Shown piece after piece: positions 34,995 to 46,073 of a DNA stretch of 64,000 nt. Position 1 is the stretch's first letter. Each line of letters begins with the position of its first letter. The stretch spans positions 30,415,478-30,479,477 of the forward strand of contig CM077833.1 in assembly GCA_039720395.1 (NCBI GenBank), written 5' to 3'. The position numbers and the translations under genes are program-made. The stretch is from Liquidambar formosana (lineage: Eukaryota; Streptophyta; Magnoliopsida; Saxifragales; Altingiaceae). A model generated the notes under the pieces. It was given only the letters and a program-made list of their open reading frames with translations. It was not told the origin of the DNA and ran no database searches.

Positions 34995-35101
34995 TCACAC
35001 ATTTGACAGGACGGAACTCGGGCCCGAACCCGCTCAGTTGTCGACTCGCCGCTGCTCTTCAAGAGGTTTTCCGGCCACTCTCCGCCGATATCTCCGATCA
35101 G
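34995..35101 (+). other. Putative 5' leader exon of Myb/SANT-like gene C
   Basis: GC-richer than its surroundings and ending CAG|GTGAGC at 35101/35102. An intron of 1832 bases would link it to the ATG exon at 36934, which directly follows a TAG acceptor. The leader contains no ATG in frame with that exon as far as can be seen. The upstream limit is a guess. Confidence 0.45.
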
Positions 35102-36460
35102 GTGAGCTCTCCACCACCTCCTCCTCTGGTCCTCCTCCTCCTTTTACTTTTCTTGATTATATGTGTGTATATATGTATCTTTATGATGAAGGTGTGTGAT
35201 GTTGCATTTCTCATTTGGTCTGGTGTCTGTGGATTGCGAAGGTGAAAAGATGAATAATGATTAAATTGTTATAAAAACAAATTGTCTTGCAGAAATTGTT
35301 TGCAGTCAAGTATTGATAATTAATCATCTGTTTTAGGGTTTAAATCGCTTCTTTTTTTTCTAAAGGTTCAAACTTTACATAAAAGGGGAAAGTTTAGTGA
35401 TGGTATTTTCATAGGATGAAATGAGTATGTTATGTGCATCATTAATTTATGAAGTAGTGATTGGTTTTATTTCCTAAGCATTGGATGCAGACTGTCTGCA
35501 ATATGGTTATGACATGACACTGACACAACAAATCTTCAAAATCTAGGATAGGACATAGTGGGGACACGAGATGAAGAGTCTGATTGGGCATTCAAATGGA
35601 AATCAAACGATTATAGTGTATTTTTGATAGGATTGAAGGCACAAAATTCATGACATTGAATGGGAAAATTTAAGAGAAATGAGAATAATGATCATTATCA
35701 CAAATGAAAGAAGAAATTCAAATAGTGGCATTTCATGAATTTATAGAAATTGATCTTATAACATCAATTGTAGTGATGACTCTAAGAGCTCGTTTATTTG
35801 GTCATAATCAAGACAAATGGAATGGAATGAGATTCAATGGTGAGCCACCACGATGAGGGAGAGGAAAGGAGAAGAGAACAGCCCACAGTGGTAGTGGGAT
35901 TGTGGTTCCCAAGAGGCTTATGATTGCACATCAATTGGGAAAAGATATGCATGTAGTACTTAAGGCACCATCACCCCTCCAAAGGTTAGACCCTTTTGGA
36001 GTTGGCACTTGGATTATGCCATTTGTATCAGTGTGTGTGTTGTTAACTTGGAAGGGGAAAAAAAAAAATATTTGGCCACCAACATAGTGCATTTTGTTCC
36101 ATTTACATGCTGTAGTCCCATTTACAAATGGTGTGATGCAAAGTAGAGGGTAAAAAAAAAAAATGAAAAAATGAACCATTAATGGACCACTTTGAGATGT
36201 AAATACATTAGTTTTATGGACCATGGTTTCGCATCACAACTAATGAATGACATATTGTGTGTTTGATATCCACTTGCAAAGGGGCTGGACTGTCATATGC
36301 ATATCCCAAGAAATCGTTTGGGTCAAGAACTGAAGAACCTATATGAGGTAACAACTAATGAGAAGTAAATTATCAGTTCATTTACATGTTTAAGGTCCTG
36401 TGATATCACCATCTCTATTTTTCTTATTCCTATATTTATGTTTTTTTTTTCTTCTTTGAG

Positions 36461-36720
36461 TGTGTTGGGAATCAAGAATACACGTGATGGCTTTATACAA
36501 CTCAACTCAACAAAGCTTTAATTTCAACTACTTAGGGTCGGCTGCATGAATCCTTTGTTGCCATTCAGCTCTATTTATGATCATATCTATTGTTAATTCC
36601 TTGCCAATCGTGTCCTTTCTCACTGCCTCTAACCATGTTCTGCTTTACCCTTCTCTCGCTCATTTGGCACCTTCAACCTGGATCAAATCATTTCTATGCA
36701 CTGGAGCGTTAATTAATTAA
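36461..36720 (+). mobile_element. Probable non-LTR retrotransposon (SINE/RTE-type) fragment, copy 2
   Basis: Counterpart of 17041-17290, lying inside the first intron of gene C. Same uncertain identification. Confidence 0.4.
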
Positions 36721-36933
36721 TTCATGAATTTGACTTTTCAAGCTGGTTCAACAATACCTTTTGGCACTTAAAATTCTTTGCTAGTTGGCAGAATGAGGGG
36801 TGTGTATGTGTGTTTTGGATGAAAAGGGGTTGGGGGGTATTTCCTATGGTTGTGGGATGCCTTAATGTTTGGATGCTATCATCTTGTTGAATTGGTATAT
36901 TTAATATTTACAATGCATTTACTGAAGTTGTAG

Positions 36934-37955
36934 ATGGATAGTGAAGCTGGTCATCAATCAAAGCAAGAACGTTCAAGGACAAGGTGGACATCGTCCCTTG
37001 ATAAAATATTTGCCGACTTGGTTGTTGAGCAGATTAAACTGGGAAACAGACCAAACAATATTTTCGACAAGAAAACGTGGAACCAGATACGTGATGAATT
37101 CAATAAGCAAACAGATCTTAACTTTAATAACAATCAATTGAGGAAGCACCTGGATGTTCTGCGGACACGTTACTGTAACCTGAAGTCAGCTTTTGATCAA
37201 AATGACTTTGCGATGGATGATTCTTGTTGCATTGGTTTTGACCTGTGGGAAGACATTGGGGTACATTTCTTTCCTTCTGGGAGTTACATTATATTTTCCT
37301 TTTTTTTTGGTTTCTAGTAGTAATATTATGGTGAATTCCTGATAGACTGTACTTATAGGCACAGCCTAGGCCTGAAACAACCAAAATCAAGGACTGTCCC
37401 ATTTATGACCAGCTATGCACAATATTCTCCGAGTCAGGGGGCGATGGGAAATATGCCCAATCTAGTCACTATGAAGAGTTGGACAAGGCTGTTAGAATAG
37501 AAACTCCTGGGTTCACTTCATGTCCAGATAGTGGAACTCCACGTTCTGAAACTCCATCATCATCAAGATTTTTGCTAGGTAATGCTTCATCAGCAGAAAA
37601 GTTGAAGAAGAATATGGTGGAAGGAAAGAAGAAACGTCCATCTGAGACACGCTCTTCTACAGGGCAAAGAAGTAGGGAGCAACTGCTAAATGATGCTATG
37701 GCAAACGCCATGTTAGATATGGTTGCTGCTTCAAAGTTGAGGGCTGTTGCAACAACACGGAGTGATGACAGATATACCATAACTAATTGCATTAGAGCAT
37801 TGGATGAGATCAAAGGCATTCATGAACGGCTTTACTATGCTGCTTTGGACCTCTTTGAGGACCCTGCCTTGAGGGAGACATTCATTTCTTTAAGAGGCGA
37901 TGTGATACGGCTAGCATGGTTGCAAGGGAAGTGTGGCAATGCTACCTCTAGTTAA
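36934..37955 (+). CDS. Myb/SANT-like (LIMYB-type) DNA-binding protein, gene C
   Basis: Two coding exons, 36934-37260 and 37359-37955, joined in phase 0 (109 plus 198 residues). Exon 1 is one Myb/SANT-like domain: Arg-Trp-Thr-Ser, Ala-Asp-Leu-Val-Val-Glu-Gln, Trp-Asn-Gln-Ile-Arg and Gln-Leu-Arg-Lys-His. Exon 2 starts with the family's Pro-x-x-Glu-Thr and Cys-Pro-Ile-Tyr-Asp-Gln-Leu block, then a Ser/Lys-rich linker. It ends with a helical C-terminal region (Ile-Arg-Ala-Leu-Asp-Glu-Ile, Tyr-Tyr-Ala-Ala-Leu-Asp-Leu-Phe, Arg-Glu-Thr-Phe-Ile) typical of L10-interacting MYB-like proteins. No breaks. The likely role is nuclear DNA or protein binding; the target is unknown. A leader exon near 35000-35101 probably precedes it. 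It is clearly related to the multi-unit genes upstream but more diverged from them than their units are from each other. Confidence 0.85.
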
Positions 37956-39862
37956 GTTGGGGATGACATTGTGGGCTATTAACACCATCTTTTTTGGTAT
38001 AGTTTTCTTCTAGTGAACTAGTTTGTTCATAGTATGACTGTTATGGGTGATCGATGAAAAGGGTTTTTGTAATGACAGAATCGTGGAGAGCCATGTGCAG
38101 CAGCATTTGTCTAAGTAGCAGCAATGTTGCGTTTTTGTATATGCTAGTGATGGGATTGTGGTTTTTGTAGAGGTAGAATTTTGCCTTTTGACTGTGCTGA
38201 TAGAAAAGCACCTGGAACCATGAGAACAACTAGGCACAGCAGTGTGGACAGTAGCAGACTCGCTTGTTCTTGTTTCCTTTATCTGATTAGGTGTCCATGG
38301 CTAGGGACCATGGAGGTCTCCCAAAGGAAATATTTTCCTGGAGCAGTGTTGCTCCACGTGCTTAACAAATGCTACAATCACAATCCATACCTAATTGTGA
38401 CCTTTTGCTAGCTGGTGGGTTATTTCAGGCATGGGCCTTTCACAGCAGACCCATCACACATGCACGGAGGTTGAGTCCAAGAGCAAGCGGTTACATCAAT
38501 TTTAGGTGTAGGCAGGAAATTGTGCGGTTTTGAGGCTAAGTATCCGTTTTATGTTTTTCAGTTCTGTTGTTTGGTTTCGTGGTCGGAATTTGAATTTTTT
38601 TATTTTTTATATTTTTTTTAAAGGGTTGATTAGGAGAAGAGAAAAAAGAGAGAGGGGGGGGGGGGGGGGGGGGGGGGGGTGGTTGGCGCGCGTTGGTTTC
38701 GAACTAGGTAATGGTTTGAATGCACACAGAAACCCAAGCTAGCTAGACAACAACATTCACGGTTCAGCTTTCTCATTGGTAAAGAGTGTGCCCAATTAGA
38801 GGGGATACAAAATTCCAAAAGAAAAGCATATGAATGGTATTTATATAAGATTAATAAATGGGTTTATGGAAGGAAAAATGAAAAACAGATTAATAAATGG
38901 GACAGCAAAATGATTGCAAGTCTCCATAGACAGACTCCCTAATAACTTCCCAAGCCTTGCGAAGAACAAGACCAATGCGGAGACCTGCCATAGAAGCAAT
39001 TTTTCTAAGAACTCAGGAAAGTACTCAGGTGTTACAAGAAGGCCCAAAACCGAGAGTTTAGAGCCCTCTGGAGCGTTCTTTTGAACTAGCCCAACAGCTG
39101 ACTTCTTCTTAAGCCCACTTAACGCAGGGCGCCCAATGGCTACTCACTCGGACCTTTCCTGGGTTCACAGGATCTTGGCAATGGGCAGCGTTGCGGATGA
39201 CACAGAAGGTGAGGAGACATCAAAGAAGACTTCACGTCCAGAATAAGGAAAAAAAAAAAAAAAAAATGAATGAATACTTCACGTCCATTCAAAATAGGGC
39301 TCCAAATAAGGCCCGACTTAGAAAAGTGCTTCTTAGCCTAATCCAGACCCAATCACTTCGGAGGCACCCAGGTTCATACCATGCCAAATGACCCAATCAG
39401 GTTGATTGAAACTTAACCAAAGATGGTAGTTTTATTGTTGACCAAGATCAGGTCAGTGCACTTTAGCCACAAAAAAAAAGGAAAAAAAAGATCACGTCTC
39501 CTTCAAGATGGCCGTGGCAGAAGCACGAGAGGGTTCCATTACTTTCCAAGGTGCTGCAAAAATGTGCTGAAACTAGGTCCAATTACGCGAAGCTGCTTCT
39601 CATGGCTTGAATGCTTAATATCCAAAAGCTTATTGTTGAAATTGACTCAGAAGCAGCAGTAAACCTTATGAAGTCAAAGTCCAATATTACCTTAATGGCC
39701 CTCTCATCTTGAATTGCAGGAATCTGATGGCCAGATCCTAGCAGTATACCGTTTAACATACTTACAAAGCGTAATTTTGCAGTTTCTAGCTAAATTGATT
39801 TCACATTGGATTTCCCTCTTCACCATGGGCGAAGAAACCCCCACCTGGACTTGGACAGATAA

Positions 39863-39893
<31 letters not shown>

Positions 39894-40894
39894 TTGGGGT
39901 ACAATTGGAGGGGTTTATACCCCCAACCTATCTTATTCCTGCCCTAGTGGCTTGACTTGGAAGGATCTTTCAGGTGGGATCTTTACACCTTCCACTCCCT
40001 CACCACTAGGCTAGCCCTAGTGACTTGTTTTGGAAGGATCTTTCAGGTGGGATCTTTACAGCATCTCAATTCCTAGAATTCAGGCCCTTGCACCTTCAAT
40101 TAAAAAGGAAAAGTCTACAACTAACTAATGGGATGTGTTGGATCATCCAAATACCCACACCTAATACACTAGAGGACATAATGATTTAGTATAGTAGTTT
40201 TTAAAAGATTACAGGGCTCATCCATCAACACGAAGCCCACGAACATTTGGAGAATGCAATTGATAATCAGGAGTTGTTGGTTCACTGCCCATCTACACTT
40301 TTTAAGTTTCAACTCCGGATACACATCTTGGTCCGCGCCAACCATGAGAAAGAACTGAGTAAATGTGAAGGGGTGAACTAAGACCATTAACAAGGTAAAC
40401 TGATAACTAAGGACCAAATGGAAGGAACCAAATAAATCACTTCAAATTAAAGTGAGGGAGAAAAATTGAAGAAATACAGAATATGAATATAGATGTTAAA
40501 ATAATACCAACAATCAGCATAGCACCAATCAAGGCTGCAAACATGTACAGCATATCCTGTTTGCGGCATTACCCTCTCAATGTTCCTTCAAACTTTCCAA
40601 GACTCCCGACAAATTGGAAACACCAGGGTCAAGTATATCACATGGCCAGCACTAGTACTTGCCCAGTCATATTTTTCTCATATGTTTCTTCACTGATGGT
40701 TGAAAAATAACCTCTCGTCCCTTTCCTTGCGATACCATGGCCTCTAGAGAGGAAATTATAACCTGAGCCCATTGGTTCTTGAATATTAGTTTCCACTATT
40801 TGTAAAAGGAAAGTATAGTAAGACATCATATCAGATATAACCACTAACCTGCAGATAGAATGAGTATATCTAATCAACCCTGTTTGAGTAAAAA
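37956..40894. other. Intergenic, between gene C and DPH5 3' end
   Basis: No supported gene. The first few hundred bases are probably the 3' UTR of gene C. It also holds a poly-G run near 38657-38679, an A run near 39249-39265, a TA/T tract near 39860-39895 and two close copies of a 34-base phrase (GGAAGGATCTTTCAGGTGGG onward) at about 39959 and 40030. Both neighbouring genes end facing this region. Confidence 0.6.
38657..38679 (+). repeat. Poly-G run
   Basis: About 23 G in a row following GAGAGAGG. Such runs can form quadruplex structures and are also prone to length errors in assembly. Confidence 0.85.
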
Positions 40895-43800
40895 TCAAGC
40901 AGTTTCTTTATCATTTGGTTCTGAAGTTTTTTCTTCAAGTTTGTAAAAATCCAGCATTTCATCTTCCACCGGATGGGTCTTGCCTACTATGACAAGGCAA
41001 TGAAGAGGTGCTCCAAAATCAATCATTAGCAATTGCCTCATTGAACCGGCTACCACCATCTGATCCTCACTTCCTAGTCGGGCAAAACCGACACAAATAG
41101 TGTCTTCATTGTACGCTGCAAGGCAGTGCAGAATTACAAAATTGATATAACAAAGGTTCATACTTATGACTTGAAATCTTTTTAAATGCTCAAAAAAAGA
41201 AAAGAGAAAATAGAAACTTTTTGAGGAACTTCAATTATACAAAATGCAGTGCATGTGAAAGAAAATAACAGTGAAATATGTGGCATGGACGGATTGAGGG
41301 ACACAGTTCTCCATGCAAGCAAAAATGAATTCAATTTAAACCAACAAAATAATGCCAGTAGTTCACAACTATCAACGAAGAATGGAAAAGCATATTGTGT
41401 TAACTCAAAAACCTTACTAGATTCTCCACGCAATTGTTCAACCTCCAAGAGCTGCTCAATAGCAGTGTTTATGGTCATATATCTAGGTGGTTCATACTGC
41501 TTTCTTCCTCTAGACATATTTCAAAGGGCAGACAGGAAAATTAATCAGTTGAAGCCATAGTACAAGAACACTAAAGAACAACAGAATCATGATAAAATAA
41601 TATCATACTAGGATTTAAGATAAGGTGTAAAATCACTTTAAAATATGACCTGCACAAAGATTCCAGTGTTGGTTCTTTCACACGTATATCTGCAATGACA
41701 AGATATGGGCAGTAAGTTTTTGAATTAAATAGCACTGACATCAAGAAGCATCAGTGAAATCTCACTAACAACCTGACAAAATATGAAGGATGATTTCTCT
41801 TTACTGGATGAGTATATGAGAAATATTTGGATCCATAAAGCAGAAAATAAAAGCCTAAATCAGAAGTGTCATCTTTGAACTGATCAAACTATCCATCAAT
41901 TGACCAGCCATGTGGATGATGATAGGCATTGATAGCACTAATTAATACTCTTAAATCACTTTTTCGAAATCTCTAAGGCTCTAAGCTCTATAATTTAACT
42001 CTTGATTAGATGGATGAGACAACCAATTAAGGTTTAATACTATGTAATGACACAAAGGAGTTTCCCACCTAATTGATGCAAAAGTGGAGACCAAATATCC
42101 TGTTAACATGACATCAAAGTGACTGCTATGCCCATGAAATTTGAGAACCAGAACCCTTCAAATTTTTTTGGAGAAAGGAGATCCATATTAAACTATAGCA
42201 CCCAAAAATGTCTCTCTCTTTTTCTTTTTTTTTGGTTTTTTTTGTGGGGGGGGGGGGGGGGGGGGATCATACATATTTATGTCTCCATGAAGGACCAAGA
42301 AAATATGCTATATTGTAAAGCTTTAGCAAGGAGTACTTTAACCACTTTTGTGAATGCAGAAAGCTGGCTTCCTATCCTAAAAGAGCTGGAAGTGAATCTA
42401 TGACAACAGGTCAACAGCATATAATTTCAGGACATGTGAGTTCCAAAAGGTCACAAGCTACGTGTCAACACTTGAGAAACAACTAAAAATTGATTTACAG
42501 CCTCAACACCTTAGGTAAAGGTAATAATCTCACCTAACAAGCAGAGGGTATGCAATCCAAGCAGGCAATTTCTTTGAATCTTCTCATAAAAGCTATCAGG
42601 TCTCCATGTTTCAGTGAAGAATGGTATGGAAACTGTCTCTCCATAATGGTAAAGTTGTAAACCACAAACTCCAACTGCATTCATCACTGAAGCATTGTAT
42701 ACCACCTTGACGTCTACCCCCAATTTCTTAGCTCGAACAACAAGATCAGTGTGCGTAGTAGCTCTATGTTCCATATTTGAATGAGAAAATCAAGAAGAAG
42801 ATGGAAATTAGACTAAAGGTAATACAGTAGGGCCTTGTGCAAAATGAATGTTTATGTAGGTGTACAAAAAAAAACTACATATAGACTTCAGATTTTCCAC
42901 ATTTTTTCTGGGTATAAATAATTGCATTTCTCTGCATCGACAAAGATTATTTGACAAATACAGCATATGTTGCACCCAAAAAAAAAACCAAGATTGACGG
43001 CCAGAAATTCCAATAGATAATTGAACCCCTTTATGAAATGAACTTATATATTCTTTTAACACATTGCACACTAATATTTTGTATGTGAATTGTCCAATAA
43101 CAACAACAATGGCAGCAAAAATGTTGATGATCATAAACTCTTTCTTTCTAGCTCAAAATTTGGTTCTGCACTTTATTAATCTTGGTTCTGCAGTTTATAA
43201 ATGTTGATGATCATGAACCCTTTCAATAATTTTTTTTTTTTTTATATATTTATGTTGAACATTAATGTTCAGGAATTTGTGAAGTAAAATGTAGGTTAAC
43301 TTCCTAAATGTGTTCTACTATGGTTTCCCACACTTCCTAGTAGGCCTAAAACCAACATCATTTTCCCACTTAAAGCATCAGTTGAACTTAACTTTGCAAG
43401 GTGATTTTAGTCTTGTGAATTCCAGCAAATCAACAAACACATTACTGTTAATCCATGGACGAGAGAAAACCACGCAACCATCAAGCATGAATGCTACTAC
43501 TGAAACAATATCTTTAATCATTCAACAATCATATTCTTTAAGGCTGTATTGGTTCTCAGAAATAATGAGCAAAGAAGGAAAGGAAAATTCTTAAAAGGGT
43601 TGAAAATTAGCTTTCTTTCGCATCTTCTATTCCTGAGTCTCATTCATTGAGTGAACCAAACGGATCGTATATATATTGAAGAAAATCAATAAGAGCATCA
43701 ATAATCCACAGACTTTGTAAGCGCAAGTCAAAATTAACTACTAATAGAAGCCAAATGGAATGAGAAAAATAAATAAATAAATGAATAAGCATATTTCATA

Positions 43801-44174
43801 CCCAAAAGGGTCACCAACAACAAGGAAAGCCACATCAGAATCACGAGCTTCCGACAATATATTATCTGCCTTTTCTTCTACCATTTCTCTATCTGCAACT
43901 GTCACTGGTTTTCCATATAATTTTTCCTGCAAAGAATCAAACCCAACCCAGAAACCAAATGAACTGAAGGGGGTCAATAGGAGAAGAAGTAATGAGAAAA
44001 AAGGAGAAAGAGGTTGGAAAATACCAGAGTAGAGAGACCGTGTGAAGAAAGACCAAAGGAAAGGAGAGAAGTGTAAGCTTCCATGTAGACCTTTTCGCAT
44101 TTCTTCACTGCTTCCAGACCCCTGAGCGTGATATCTTTCTCATCCCCCAATCCCAGCCCTATTATGTACAACAT
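40895..44174 (-). CDS. DPH5: Diphthine methyl ester synthase
   Basis: Six exons on the minus strand: 44174-44025, 43926-43802, 42763-42534, 41689-41650, 41509-41418 and 41115-40895. All junctions are GT-AG with matching phase. The sum is 858 bases, 285 residues plus stop, the usual size for the family. It methylates the diphthamide precursor on elongation factor 2 using S-adenosylmethionine, in the cytosol. The N-terminus has [10 protein letters not shown]. Exon 2 ends in the Gly-Asp-Pro-Phe-Gly loop and exon 3 begins with Ala-Thr-Thr-His-Thr-Asp. Later come [15 protein letters not shown] and Gly-Phe-Ala-Arg-Leu-Gly. No damage is seen. Intron 3 (41690-42533) contains a poly-G tract. Confidence 0.95.
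42247..42265 (+). repeat. Poly-G run in DPH5 intron 3
   Basis: About 19 G (C on the gene strand), next to a T-rich stretch. Length is probably unreliable in the assembly. Confidence 0.8.
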
Positions 44175-44250
44175 CTCTCTCTCTCTCTCGCTCTCTCTTT
44201 CTCTTAGAAACCCTAGCTCTGTGAAGAACTCCCAATATATTATTCAATGA
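44175..44250 (-). promoter_or_regulatory. DPH5 5' leader, GA-rich, with TATA-like box
   Basis: On the gene strand the bases just before the ATG are almost pure AG (plus strand CT run, 44173-44207). A TATA-like AATATATTGG sits at about 44233-44242. A short leader is plausible, but the start site is not determined by sequence. Confidence 0.35.
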
Positions 44251-46073
44251 AGTAGCAAGGCAAAATCCTAGTTGGGTACCAGGAGACAAAACGTGGTTGC
44301 CGGCGAGGAAAATCTAAACGATGTCGTTTAATGTGGGTTCTATTATTTCACATTCTACACTTGCCTTTTGAAGGGGATCCGGATTTTGTGCGGTAGCACC
44401 ACTTTAGGAGGGCCCGTATGAATTTTTTACAATAAGGTCTGCATTTAAGACCACAAGCAATCAAATCCCATTTACAATATAAATTTTAACAAACAAAAAT
44501 AAGCAATATGTTTAAATATTGATATCAGTAACCCATATGACTTATTTAGTCCCAAAAATAAGTCAATCTTACCTAAAACTCTCAATGACAGGAGGTGAAA
44601 GGGGCACCGTCGAGAAATGAAAGCGTCGAGAGTTCACCAAGGGGAATAGACACACCAACGGAAGAGAGGAGGCTCAAGAGAGGCACAGAGAAGAGAAGAA
44701 TGGGCGAGGGGGGAATGAAACCCCCAAATTCGTGATATGTGTTTTTAGGGGTTTCAAATCTTGTCCAAAACGCTGAGTTTTGACCCATTTTTTGAACTCA
44801 TGTTCAGACGGCATTAATGTTCGGGGCATCTCTAATCTGCACCATCCCTTCCCATTTTGGCCACGTGGTGGCCATCCAAACGGATACAGTACCATGCTGT
44901 AAAAGGTGCCTATAGTACCAAATCCAAATCCCTTTTGAAGGACTGTCCTGTCGGGTGGTCCTCGCGGTTAATGGTTATCACTTAAAACGCACCGTTTTTG
45001 TCCTGTTTACAAGGCTAGGGCCTGAGTTGGGCAAATTTCATGGATTAATGGACCAATCATGTCTTGTACTGGGCTCTCTACAGCTTGAGTTGCGCCGGCC
45101 CAAACCGATTTGTCATAACTCTACGTTAGACAAGTGGGCAGGTATTCCCTGAACCTTCTTGGTGAGGATCCTTGTCCTTAACAAGTAACAACACTATTTC
45201 GACACCATAAGTAAGGATGCTTTCTATTGAAATGGATGATTCAATGAAATTGTCCAATAAATGGAAATAATCTCTTCCCGGATGTCCATAGTCCATACAA
45301 GTGCACTACCCCAGTACCCCACCCTCTCATATTTTTATGGGAAAAAAGAAATACGTCTGAAAGTATTCTTTTTTTTTTTTTTTTTTTTGGTTTTTGGCTA
45401 CAAAAATCTAAAATTATTCAATTTACTGATGTTCTTATCGCTGAGAACCCCCCCCCCCCCCCCTCTCCCCCCAAAGAAAAAAAAAACAAAACAAAACCCT
45501 TAAAATTACTGAGGCCCATTGTATTCTGAGCCCTGTAATGGAGGTTGCTATATTGATTCTCTTGGGCTCCTTGACCACAATTCATAAATGATTTACCTGT
45601 GCAAACTGCAGCAATCTAGCTTGGGCTGTATACACCCCTAGCTTTCAAAACATAAAATAACGAATTGATGAAATGGGTCGTAGTGTGTACTGTGTAGTGT
45701 AAACAAACTTGCTGATGAATATCAAGAAATGAAAAACACAGACAGGTGGAGTTACATGGGAATAGTAAAGAGAACATTTCATGTATGTGCGAAAAAGTTA
45801 TCACCTAGTATCACGAAAGTTGTCTATTGATGAATTAATATCATTTTTCCATTATCAACATCAGCCAAAGATTCCAAAAATAACTACACAACAGGAAAAA
45901 AAAAAGATGTATCACTTTTGAATTATACATCAGATGAAGGCATGGGAAACAATTTGACATAAAGAAAAAAAAGAAGTCTATAAAAACGGGTTGGTTCCTC
46001 AGTTCTCTCAAGTAAGAGTTAATTATCCATCGACTTGAATCCAAAATCCATCGCCAGTGCTTCTTGGGAGACC
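44251..46073. other. Intergenic between DPH5 and LQY1
   Basis: No supported gene. The left part is upstream of DPH5 and the right end is the 3' side of LQY1. A T run (45370-45388) and a C run (about 45450-45463) are present. Confidence 0.6.

Larger units (their letters stand above)
21669..36765. repeat. Long duplicated block, copy 2
   Basis: Collinear with 1653-17336. It starts at the end of the gypsy LTR and continues past the point where copy 1 meets the gap, into the coding exons of gene C. Confidence 0.9.

Noticed and set aside
43741..43800. Extension of DPH5 exon 2 past the Gly-Asp-Pro-Phe-Gly loop
   Set aside because: The open frame continues into intron; the donor at 43801 and the acceptor before 42763 give the conserved continuation.
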